Origin: an uncultured Chloroflexota bacterium
GTDB taxonomy: Bacteria > Chloroflexota > Dehalococcoidia > UBA3495
Direction: 5' to 3'
Length of the DNA: 5,458 nucleotides
NCBI GenBank assembly: GCA_913020235.1
Contig: CAJWBT010000179.1
Coordinates: 1-5,458, forward strand
Part shown: positions 1-5,458 of the stretch, one piece after another
How the letters are laid out: each line of letters begins with the position of its first letter
Numbering within the stretch: position 1 is the first letter of the stretch
Made by a program: the position numbers and the translations under genes
Notes under the pieces: generated by a model
Seen by the model: only the letters and a program-made list of their open reading frames with translations
The model's database searches: none
What the model was told of the DNA's origin: nothing

Positions 1-630
1 GCGGCCGGTATTGCTGCCGACGCCACTCCCCACGCGTTGCCGCGCAACGACACGGTCCTGTTCATGGGGCCGAGGCTTAAAGGGTACAGCGCCGTCGACG
101 TGGAAGACCTGACTCAGGTAGAGGTCCAGTCACGCAAGGATATGTTGCAGGTGGTGGAGTTCTACAAGGATAATGCGCCCGGATTTGAGGGAGCTTGGCT
201 CATGGTTACGGCGCCACAGATGGGCACCCGGCACAGCCGGAGGCTGAAGGGCATGAAGACAGTAACCCGGGAAATGTGGACTAGCGGGACGTTGCACGAC
301 GACGAGATCGCCATCTCGCCACCACCCAACACCCGCAACCCCAATGTGTCCATCCCTCTGGGGTGCCTCATCCCTCCGGATTTGAACAACTTGCTGGCCG
401 CTGGGAGGAACCTCTCCTGCGACCCCACGACGCACACCTTCCTGCGGTTGATCCCCCAGTGCTGGACCATGGGGCAGGCCGCCGGCGTGGCCGCGGCGGT
501 GGCTGTGAATTCAGGCGTGCCGGTGCGTGACGTTGATGTGACCCAGGTGAAGGGAGAGCTGGTAAAGCAGGGAGTGGTCCTGCACGGCCTGGCGGGAGGC
601 CCGAAGAGTCCAAACCAGCCCCTGGAATAG
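1..630 (+). CDS. FAD-dependent oxidoreductase (PF12831-like), C-terminal part
   Basis: The frame is open from base 1, so the gene begins upstream and only the last 209 residues are present; the TTG at 37 is an internal Leu codon, not a start. The visible part matches the C-terminal half of PF12831-type FAD-dependent oxidoreductases. A 'TAPQMGTRHSRRLKG' stretch (about residues 70-83 of the visible part) corresponds to the conserved R-x-S-R-R-x-x-G segment. It is followed by IPLGCLIP, the LLAAGRNLS segment (about 131-139) and RLIPQCWTMGQAAGVAAA (about 149-166), the Gly/Ala-rich helix that closes the FAD site. The N-terminal GxGxxG dinucleotide-binding motif lies outside the window. Substrate cannot be told; the family oxidises or dehydrogenates diverse small molecules in the cytoplasm. 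The gene ends in TAG and is followed 65 bases later by a terminator, so it looks like the last gene of its unit. Confidence 0.85.
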   Translation, partial: AAGIAADATPHALPRNDTVLFMGPRLKGYSAVDVEDLTQVEVQSRKDMLQVVEFYKDNAPGFEGAWLMVTAPQMGTRHSRRLKGMKTVTREMWTSGTLHDDEIAISPPPNTRNPNVSIPLGCLIPPDLNNLLAAGRNLSCDPTTHTFLRLIPQCWTMGQAAGVAAAVAVNSGVPVRDVDVTQVKGELVKQGVVLHGLAGGPKSPNQPLE

Positions 631-695
631 CAGGACCTGTCCGAGAGAGGGGAACGCGCACCCTCGGCAGACTGCGGGGACTCAAGTTTAGCGTC

Positions 696-729
696 AAGAG
701 GTTGGCCCACGGGCCAGCCTCTTTTCTTT
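696..729 (+). terminator. Rho-independent terminator of the FAD oxidoreductase gene
   Basis: The arms are 696-707 (AAGAGGTTGGCC) and 712-723 (GGCCAGCCTCTT), with a CACG loop. They form a 12-bp stem with one T-G wobble, followed by a T-rich tract (TTTTCTTT). It lies 65 bases after the oxidoreductase stop codon in the right orientation. Confidence 0.85.
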
Positions 730-759
730 GTGCGGAGCTTGATGCAACAACTTGGGACA

Positions 760-773
760 GGTTTACTTAAACC
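760..773. repeat. 14-bp palindrome, possible operator
   Basis: GGTTTA-CT-TAAACC is a perfect 6-bp inverted repeat around a 2-base centre, AT-rich within a GC-rich region. It lies between the upstream terminator and the tlpA-like gene, about 160 bases before that start codon. Such sites can bind dimeric regulators, but no convincing promoter was seen overlapping it, and a chance palindrome of this length is possible. Confidence 0.25.
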
Positions 774-777
774 GATG

Positions 778-859
778 GGCGGTGCCGGGCATCTCATTGT
801 ATGAACGCACGACACACCGGAGCGCCACCCGGAACGAGATACGAGATGCCGGCACGGCC
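778..859. repeat. Long imperfect inverted repeat in the intergenic gap
   Basis: The left arm (778-795, core GTGCCGGGCATCTC) is complementary to the right arm (843-859, core GAGATGCCGGCAC), with one unpaired base in the core and one mismatch nearer the tips. The arms enclose 47 bases. The folded form would be a long GC-rich hairpin with a structured loop. It has no T-tract, so it is not a simple terminator, and it has no T-loop or anticodon pattern, so it is not a tRNA. It may be a short non-autonomous mobile element, a REP-like repeat or a structured leader of the gene at 936. The rest of the 305-base gap at 631-935 holds a terminator and a small palindrome; I see no gene in it. Confidence 0.45.
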
Positions 860-935
860 TGGCTAGGCGTCGGTCCTGTCCGCTCTCCCGTTGGTGGGGT
901 GGCGGCTTCGGGAATTTCAACCTCAGAGGGAAGTA

Positions 936-1571
936 ATGGCGAACGAGGCGGCTAACGGAATGATTACAGAACCGGCGAAAGACGCGGGCGGCAAGTCGAG
1001 GAAGAACATTTTGTGGTTCGGCGCCATCGCCGGCACCATCCTGGTGGGAGTGGTCCTGGCCCTCGCCTCGGTCAGCGGTGGCGGAGACTTAGCGCCCTGC
1101 GCTGCCAGCTCGGATGCCGATGCGGCTCCCGATTTTTCGTTCACGCTGTACCAGGGCCAGGGCAAGCTGGGCGGCGAAACCCTGAGCCTCTCGGACCTTC
1201 AGGGCCGGCCGGTGGTCATTAACTTCTGGGCCGGCCTGTGCCCTCCGTGCCGGGCCGAGATGCCCGACTTGCAGGACTTTTACGAAGAATTCAACGACCG
1301 GGTCGACCTGGTCGGCGTCGACCTCGGCCAGTTTACCGGATTGGGCACCCAGGGGGACGCCCAGGACCTCTTGACTTCTCTGGACGTCACCTATCCCGCC
1401 GGTTTCACCGGCGACTCCAGCGTGATCTCCAGCTACCAGGTGCTTTCAATGCCCACCACCGTTTTCATCAACTCCAATGGGGAGATCTTCAAGAAATGGA
1501 GCGGGGCCTTGACCGGGGACGTGCTGGCAAAGGAGACCGAAGAGATGCTGGGCCAGGAATCCGCGGGGTAG
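936..1571 (+). CDS. Membrane-anchored TlpA/ResA-like thiol-disulfide oxidoreductase
   Basis: This 211-residue protein has a Lys/Arg-flanked N-terminus and a single hydrophobic segment at about residues 24-46, placing the rest outside the membrane. A thioredoxin-fold domain of the AhpC/TSA-Redoxin/TlpA type follows from about residue 64. It carries a 'VVINFWAGLCPPCRAEMP' active site with the CPPC pair at 102-105, and the cis-proline in SMPTTVF (Pro173). The family reduces or isomerises disulfides on exported proteins or apocytochrome c, drawing electrons from CcdA/DsbD-type partners, none of which is in the window. The residue before the first active Cys is Leu, where WCPPC is usual; there is an additional Cys at 55. 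The ATG at 936 was chosen over an in-frame TTG at 891 because AGAGGG (925-930) stands five bases before it and the hydrophobic segment then has a normal N-terminal lead. The next gene starts 96 bases downstream with no terminator between. Confidence 0.88.
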   Translation: MANEAANGMITEPAKDAGGKSRKNILWFGAIAGTILVGVVLALASVSGGGDLAPCAASSDADAAPDFSFTLYQGQGKLGGETLSLSDLQGRPVVINFWAGLCPPCRAEMPDLQDFYEEFNDRVDLVGVDLGQFTGLGTQGDAQDLLTSLDVTYPAGFTGDSSVISSYQVLSMPTTVFINSNGEIFKKWSGALTGDVLAKETEEMLGQESAG

Positions 1572-1653
1572 ACACGGTTAATCGCCTGCCCCCGCTTTCG
1601 CGCCTGGGAGACCGGGTGTGAGGAGCCACCGTTGCTCGAGACATGAACCAGCC

Positions 1654-1660
1654 AAGGAGG
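1654..1660 (+). promoter_or_regulatory. Strong Shine-Dalgarno that sets the lipoprotein start
   Basis: AAGGAGG lies seven bases before the GTG at 1668 and thirteen before the in-frame ATG at 1674. The spacing favours GTG as the start. The choice changes the protein by only two residues and leaves the signal peptide intact. Confidence 0.75.
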
Positions 1661-1667
1661 AAACCCG

Positions 1668-3983
1668 GTGAACATGAAGCGCATCTGGACCATGGCAGTA
1701 GGGTCCGTGGTCGGAGTCTTTCTTTTCGTTGCCTGCGGCGCGAGCGCAACCTCTACCGTGATTCCAACGCCAACTCCAGCGCCCACCCCGGCTCCGGCAC
1801 CCTCGGCAACGACGGCCCCCGGCTCGGAACCGGCCGGCGTTGCCACGCCCCGCGCCGTCCCGTCCTCGGATGGCGCCTCTGGGGCCGCGCCCACTCAAGA
1901 CGCCGCTGCCCAGTCCGGGTCCACCGCCGGCTATGCCTGGGAGGTCTCTACCGTGGATGAAGACGCGGCCAAGCCATCGCTGGCCGTGTCCGCGGACGGC
2001 GTGCCCCATATAGCCTACCTGCTGGAGGACATGCCCGGCTTCGTCAAGCACGCTGTGCTGAATGGCGATGGATGGGATATCTCCACGGTGGCCACCGGGT
2101 ACTTCTACGGACCCCTCGACGTTCAGGTGGACCAGGAGGGGGTCCCCCACATTACCTGGCACGACCACGACAATGAGAATGAGGCCTACGCTGTCTTGAC
2201 CGACGGCGAATGGGCGGTCCAGGATGTCGACCATCCGGGCCACGATGGATGGGACAACAATCTGGCCATCGACTCCAAGAATCTGCCCCACACCATATCC
2301 ATCGACCCGTCCCAGTTCGGGAGCACCTCCGGGGTTGAGTACGCCACCTTCGACGGCCAGTCCTGGTCGGTGGAGGAGGTGGGCAGCGGCCCCACTCCCT
2401 ATGAATTCGGTACCGGCATTGCCCTGGACTCCCAGGACCGGCCCCACGTGGTGTGGTTTGACGCCGATGATGAGAATCTGAAGTACGCCGTCAAGGAAGG
2501 CGGCTCCTGGAGCATCTCCACTGTCGACAGCGAGGGAGATGTGGGCCGGTATCCGTCTCTGGTCCTCGACGGGCTGGGCAACCCGGTCATCAGCTATTTC
2601 GAGTCCACGGACGATAATGCCGGATACATCAAGCTGGCCCGTTGGGACGGCAGCCAGTGGGTCCTCCAACGGGTGGACAAGCTCGAGAACGTCGCTATGG
2701 GCTTCCTCGGTGCCCGGAAGACCAACTCTTTGGTGCTGGACGGCGACGACAACCCCATCGTGGCCTACTCTGACGAAAAGGTCGTAAAGGTGGCCAGGTG
2801 GGACGAAGCCGGCTGGCACCGGGAAACGGTGCTCAACGCCGGGGATTCACCTTTTGGGCAGCAGGTTTCTTTGGCGATGGATAACGACGGCGTGCTCCAT
2901 CTGACGTTCGCCGAGGTTACCACGTCCGGCCGGCCCGGTGTAAAGGGCGTCGTGAAGTACGCCAAGGGCGCTCCCCAGGCAGTTCTCGCAGCCGAACCCC
3001 CTCCCACTATTGTGCCTACTCCCACTGCTGAGCCAATCTCCCCGCCGGATGGCCGGCCTTCCCGCGCGCCGGGCGTCGAGCCGGACCCGGACTTCCAGGT
3101 GAAATTGAACAGCTCCCGTCTTTCTACCAGGGTTTGGAAGACCGACTTCAGCCGGCACACGGTGGAATTCGACGAGATTTTCTCGGGTGGACCCGGCCGG
3201 GACGGCATTCCACCGATTGACGATCCCAAGTTCACCACTCCGGAGCTGGCCAACGAGTGGCTCGGCGACCTGGAACCAGTCATTGCTTTCGAGCATAACG
3301 GAGACGCCAGGGCCTACCCGTTGCAGATCCTCATGTGGCACGAGGTGGCCAACGACGTGGTCGGCGGCAAACCGGTGCTGGTGACTTTCTGCCCGCTTTG
3401 TAACTCGGCCATCGTCTCCTGGTCGGACTTCCGGGCCGCGCACCCGGACGGCAAGGTGCTGTCCCGGGAGACCGGGTTCAGCCGTAATTACGGTTCGAAC
3501 CCCTACGTCGGCTACGACCGGGTGGACAACCCTCCCTTCCTGTTCCGCGGGGACCTGGACGGGCGGCTATTGCCCAAAGAGCGTGTGGCCGCCGTTACCG
3601 TCGGTGACGCGGATGTGGCCTTCCCCTTCTCTGTTCTGGACACTGAAAGGGTGGTCAACTACAACGTCAGTGGCCTGGACCTGGCCGTCTTCTTCAAGCC
3701 GGGGACCCGTTCCGCTCTCGGCGGAGCGCTCATTGGGAGTGCGGAGGAAATAGGCGCCACCGGCGTATTCGAGGCCAACCTGGACGGCCGGAATCTGACT
3801 TTCCGGGCTGACGGCGACGCCTACCTGGATAACGAAACGGGTAGCACCTGGACTATCCTCGGCGTGGCCACCGACGGCCCGCTGGCCGGGAAGCAGCTGA
3901 CACCCATCGTCCATGCCAACCACTTCTGGTTCGCCTGGGGCGCGTTCAAGCCTGACACCGTGATCTACCAGGGGGCTGGCTGA
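1668..3983 (+). CDS. Lipoprotein: seven-blade propeller fused to a DUF3179 domain
   Basis: The 771-residue product has a lipoprotein-type signal (MKR, hydrophobic core, FVA-Cys23), so it is probably lipid-anchored outside the membrane. A Pro/Thr/Ala-rich linker follows (about 31-75). Residues 91-435 hold seven repeats of 45-52 residues, each opening with W-x-x-x-x-V (W91, W136, W182, W233, W281, W331, W383) and containing a 'D..G.PHI.Y' strand. This pattern fits a seven-bladed beta-propeller. A second Pro-rich linker (about 443-470) leads to a DUF3179-type (PF11376) domain at about 480-768. Its landmarks are AYPLQILMWHEVAND, FCPLCNSA (Cys575, Cys578), VLSRETGFSRNYG, FLFRGDLDGRLLPKERV and HANHFWFAWGAFKPDTVIY. 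DUF3179 has no established function. The domain appears to lack a block after residue 583 (see findings). The upstream TlpA-like gene may share its transcript. The start is GTG, chosen by the AAGGAGG spacing. Confidence 0.9.
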   Translation: MNMKRIWTMAVGSVVGVFLFVACGASATSTVIPTPTPAPTPAPAPSATTAPGSEPAGVATPRAVPSSDGASGAAPTQDAAAQSGSTAGYAWEVSTVDEDAAKPSLAVSADGVPHIAYLLEDMPGFVKHAVLNGDGWDISTVATGYFYGPLDVQVDQEGVPHITWHDHDNENEAYAVLTDGEWAVQDVDHPGHDGWDNNLAIDSKNLPHTISIDPSQFGSTSGVEYATFDGQSWSVEEVGSGPTPYEFGTGIALDSQDRPHVVWFDADDENLKYAVKEGGSWSISTVDSEGDVGRYPSLVLDGLGNPVISYFESTDDNAGYIKLARWDGSQWVLQRVDKLENVAMGFLGARKTNSLVLDGDDNPIVAYSDEKVVKVARWDEAGWHRETVLNAGDSPFGQQVSLAMDNDGVLHLTFAEVTTSGRPGVKGVVKYAKGAPQAVLAAEPPPTIVPTPTAEPISPPDGRPSRAPGVEPDPDFQVKLNSSRLSTRVWKTDFSRHTVEFDEIFSGGPGRDGIPPIDDPKFTTPELANEWLGDLEPVIAFEHNGDARAYPLQILMWHEVANDVVGGKPVLVTFCPLCNSAIVSWSDFRAAHPDGKVLSRETGFSRNYGSNPYVGYDRVDNPPFLFRGDLDGRLLPKERVAAVTVGDADVAFPFSVLDTERVVNYNVSGLDLAVFFKPGTRSALGGALIGSAEEIGATGVFEANLDGRNLTFRADGDAYLDNETGSTWTILGVATDGPLAGKQLTPIVHANHFWFAWGAFKPDTVIYQGAG
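1938..2972 (+). repeat. Seven tandem blade repeats within the lipoprotein
   Basis: Seven protein-level repeats of 45-52 residues run from Trp91 to about residue 435. Each begins with W-x-(V/I/L)-x-x-V, then has a conserved 'L..D..G.P.I.Y' core, most often with an acidic turn and a 'YA...G..W' closing strand. The copies are diverged (for example NPVISY and NPIVAY in blades 5 and 6, PHIAY, PHITW and PHVVW in blades 1, 2 and 4), so the array is old rather than a recent duplication. Seven copies match the blade number of a closed propeller. Confidence 0.75.
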
Positions 3984-4074
3984 CCGGGCCGGTAGGACCC
4001 GGCTCCCGGCGAAGGCTCGTCGTCCGAAAGGCCGGTGTCGGGACCTGGTCTTCCTTGGCAAGGAGATCAACCAG

Positions 4075-4290
4075 GTGCCCAACTATAGCGATGCCGTGGC
4101 GGAGAAGATCGATACGGAGATCGGCTCCCTCCTGCGGCGGGCTCAGCAGACCGCGAAGGGAGTTCTGGAGGCCAACCGGCCGAAACTCGCGCTCTTGGCG
4201 AAGCGGCTGCTGGCCGACGAGACCGTCGAAGGAGACGACCTCAAGCGGCTGTTGGCCGGCTCCACCGGCGAGGTGGCTGTGGTGGCCTGA
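4075..4290 (+). CDS. Orphan FtsH C-terminal tail, small protein or ftsH remnant
   Basis: The 71-codon frame (GTG to TGA) reads NYSDAVAEKIDTEIGSLLRR, then helical sequence with ANRPKLALLAKRLLADETVEG and DDLKRLL. This matches the extreme C-terminal helix of the AAA+ membrane protease FtsH, where N-Y-S-E-x-V-A-x-x-I-D-x-E and L-L-x-x-E-T-L-x-G-x-E are family hallmarks. Homology continues in frame upstream of the GTG: bases 4042-4074 encode DLVFLGKEINQ, like the FtsH LVFLGKEI segment. The GTG is therefore not the family boundary. The transmembrane helices, AAA+ ATPase and HExxH zinc protease parts are all absent; the preceding 60 bases are only weakly reminiscent of FtsH, and the lipoprotein gene ends just before them. 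AAGGAG at 4060-4065, part of the Lys-Glu codons, sits nine bases before the GTG and could let it be translated. It has no proteolytic function on its own. A decayed ftsH 3' end that kept its terminator is the likeliest reading. Confidence 0.6.
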   Translation: MPNYSDAVAEKIDTEIGSLLRRAQQTAKGVLEANRPKLALLAKRLLADETVEGDDLKRLLAGSTGEVAVVA

Positions 4291-4328
4291 ACCACGGGCC
4301 ACCGGATGTCAGACCGGCCGCAGGTGGG

Positions 4329-4366
4329 AAAAGAGGCTGATCTTTGGATCGGCCTCTTTTGTTGAT
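4329..4366 (+). terminator. Strong Rho-independent terminator after the FtsH-tail frame
   Basis: The arms 4329-4342 (AAAAGAGGCTGATC) and 4347-4360 (GATCGGCCTCTTTT) pair over 14 bp with a single T-G wobble around a four-base loop. The right arm ends in TTTT, followed by GTTGATT. It lies 38 bases after the TGA of the FtsH-like frame. The A-rich start of the left arm gives it some bidirectional character. Confidence 0.88.
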
Positions 4367-4413
4367 TACACCGGAAAACCGTGCGCTGAGGTTCGGCAGG
4401 CCTCCCCAGTGGC

Positions 4414-4442
4414 TTGCCCCCCCGCCGCACTGGAAGTATCAT
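4414..4442 (+). promoter_or_regulatory. Candidate sigma-70-type promoter for the hydantoinase gene
   Basis: TTGCCC (4414-4419) and TATCAT (4437-4442) are separated by 17 bases, the optimal spacing for a housekeeping sigma factor. The pair lies between the upstream terminator and the gene at 4549, which would give a leader of about 100 bases. The -35 box matches the consensus at only four positions and the call rests on pattern alone. Confidence 0.35.
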
Positions 4443-4508
4443 GCCTTATGTTGTCTTATGGCCGTCGGTCATGGGCAGCTGGTGGTGCGGAGCACAACGG
4501 AAGTACAC

Positions 4509-4531
4509 CGGCCGGGACCAAGGCCCGGCCG
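4509..4531 (+). promoter_or_regulatory. GC hairpin in the 5' leader, next to the ribosome binding site
   Basis: CGGCCGGG (4509-4516) and CCCGGCCG (4524-4531) form a perfect 8-bp GC stem with a seven-base loop. It ends four bases before the GAGGGA Shine-Dalgarno (4536-4541) of the hydantoinase gene. It has no T-tract, so it is not a terminator; it could modulate translation or mRNA stability, or be a chance product of high GC content. Confidence 0.3.
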
Positions 4532-4548
4532 CCGCGAGGGAGCGGAAC

Positions 4549-5458
4549 ATGCCTCATTTCCGAGTGGGCGTGGATATCGGCGGCACCTTCACCGACGTTG
4601 TCTTCATGGGCGGCGACGGCACCGTGCTGGCGCGGAAAATAGCCAGCACCCCCGACGACTACAGCAGGGCGGTGCTTGACGGGGTCAAAGGCGGCATCGC
4701 CGAACTCGGCATAGGCGCCGGCGCCGTCTCCGAGGTCAGCCACGGCTTCACCGTCGCCACCAACGCCATCATCGAGCAGAAGGGCGCCCACATGGCCCTG
4801 ATCACCACCGAGGGCTTCCGGGATATCCTCGAGCTGCGCCGCAACCGTATTCCCCGGTTGTACGACCTGTACTACGAGAAACCGCCGCCCCTGGTGAAAC
4901 GCCAGCTCCGGTTGGAGGTGGGGGAACGCCTGAACTTTCGCGGCGAGGTGCTCAGGCCCCTGGACGCGGCCGATGTGGGAAAGGCCGTCGACCGGATCAT
5001 CGAGGAAGGCGTGGAGTCGGTGGCCATCTGCCTCCTGCACTCCTACGCTAACCCCGACCACGAGCGGCATATTGCCCGGGTGCTGCGGGAGCGGACGCCC
5101 CACGTGATCCTGACCCTGTCGAGCGAACTCCTGCCCGAGATGAAAGAGTATGAGCGGACCAGCACCACGGTAATCAACGGGTATGTCCGTCCCGTGGTGG
5201 AACGCTACCTGACCCGCCTGACCGACGGCCTCGATAGCATGGGGATCAAGGTGCCCCTTACGGTGATGCAGTCCAATGGGGGCCTGGCTACCTCCGGAAT
5301 AGCCAAAGCGAGGCCGGTTTATTGCATCGAGTCGGGCCCCGCCGCCGGGGTGGTGGGGGCCTACCATCTGGGCAAGCGTCTTGGCCTGGGCAACCTGATG
5401 ACTCTGGACATGGGTGGGACCACCGCCAAGGCATCGATCATCGAGAACGGCGAGATGC
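4549..5458 (+). CDS. Hydantoinase/oxoprolinase A-type subunit (HyuA-like), N-terminal part
   Basis: The frame starts at ATG 4549, seven bases after GAGGGA, and is still open at the window end, giving 303 residues of a family usually near 700. The N-terminal VGVDIGGTFTDVV (6-18) is the first phosphate loop of the ASKHA (actin-like) ATPase fold in the Hydant_A_N domain. HGFTVATNAI (65-74) and GVESVAICLLHSYANPDHE (154-172) are also typical of that domain. The Hydantoinase_A domain begins at about 200, with EYERTSTTVINGYV, MQSNGG (240-245), ESGPAAGVVGA (261-271) and the second phosphate motif LDMGGTTAK (286-294). The family cleaves cyclic amides such as hydantoins or 5-oxoproline with ATP, in the cytoplasm, usually with a HyuB-type partner encoded next to it. 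Acetone carboxylase-type beta subunits share this fold, so substrate is not assignable here. A terminator and a candidate promoter upstream suggest it opens its own transcription unit. Confidence 0.9.
   Translation, partial: MPHFRVGVDIGGTFTDVVFMGGDGTVLARKIASTPDDYSRAVLDGVKGGIAELGIGAGAVSEVSHGFTVATNAIIEQKGAHMALITTEGFRDILELRRNRIPRLYDLYYEKPPPLVKRQLRLEVGERLNFRGEVLRPLDAADVGKAVDRIIEEGVESVAICLLHSYANPDHERHIARVLRERTPHVILTLSSELLPEMKEYERTSTTVINGYVRPVVERYLTRLTDGLDSMGIKVPLTVMQSNGGLATSGIAKARPVYCIESGPAAGVVGAYHLGKRLGLGNLMTLDMGGTTAKASIIENGEM

Noticed and set aside
739..767. Promoter TTGATG-17-TTTACT ahead of the tlpA-like gene
   Set aside because: Both boxes match the consensus at only four positions and the start codon is about 170 bases away, so the support is too weak to annotate.
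778..859. tRNA gene candidate
   Set aside because: There is no T-loop consensus, no 7-bp acceptor stem with CCA-side pairing and no plausible anticodon arm.
162..920. 252-codon minus-strand frame covering the oxidoreductase end and the gap
   Set aside because: It is antisense to the oxidoreductase end, crosses the terminator and the inverted repeat, and has Cys/Arg/Ser-rich composition with no motif.
752..955. 67-codon plus-strand frame in the intergenic gap
   Set aside because: It runs through the inverted repeat into the start of the tlpA-like gene, has no convincing ribosome binding site and no recognisable sequence.
1578..2819. 413-codon open frame on the minus strand
   Set aside because: It runs antisense to the lipoprotein gene and reads as a mirror of its blade repeats, with a run of Gly/Arg-rich sequence opposite the Pro-rich linker. 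No domain is recognisable.
3980..4041. Possible further FtsH-like sequence in a shifted frame (GPV...SRRRLVV)
   Set aside because: It resembles the FtsH 'GPV.FG.RRELVF' stretch only loosely and overlaps the lipoprotein stop. The similarity is too short to claim a frameshifted extension.
4456..5367. 303-codon open frame on the minus strand
   Set aside because: It lies antisense to the hydantoinase gene, whose motifs are unmistakable. Its translation (Gly/His/Val-rich, no family motif) is typical of a GC-rich antisense shadow.

Overview
The window is GC-rich and densely coded on the + strand. It carries five protein-coding stretches, two cut by the window edges, and two clear Rho-independent terminators. 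Nothing in it names the organism directly. The Pro/Thr-rich linkers behind the lipoprotein signal, a DUF3179 domain, a PF12831-type FAD oxidoreductase and a HyuA-type hydantoinase together suggest an environmental, heterotrophic Chloroflexota (SAR202/Dehalococcoidia-like) genome. That is inference from gene style, not from a marker gene.

Layout: (1) 1-630 is the 3' end of an FAD-dependent oxidoreductase, closed by a terminator at 696-729. (2) 631-935 is a 305-base non-coding gap. It holds that terminator, a 14-bp palindrome and a long imperfect inverted repeat. (3) 936-1571 is a membrane-anchored TlpA/thioredoxin-like protein with a CPPC active site. (4) 1668-3983 is a 771-residue lipoprotein with seven tryptophan-led blade repeats (a likely seven-bladed beta-propeller), a Pro-rich linker and a DUF3179 domain. 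(5) 4075-4290 is a 71-codon reading frame that matches only the extreme C-terminus of the FtsH protease and is followed by a strong terminator. (6) 4361-4548 is a leader with a candidate promoter and a GC-rich hairpin just ahead of a ribosome binding site. (7) 4549 to the window end is the N-terminal half of an ATP-dependent hydantoinase/5-oxoprolinase A-type subunit.

Genes 3 and 4 are 96 bases apart with no terminator seen between them, so they may be co-transcribed. Both products would act outside the cytoplasmic membrane: a tethered dithiol/disulfide protein beside a lipoprotein whose C-terminal domain carries its own CPLC pair. The flanking FAD oxidoreductase and hydantoinase look like separate metabolic units. 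The most unusual points are an apparent in-frame loss of about 60-70 residues from the first half of the DUF3179 domain, visible against the domain's own second half, and the orphan FtsH tail.
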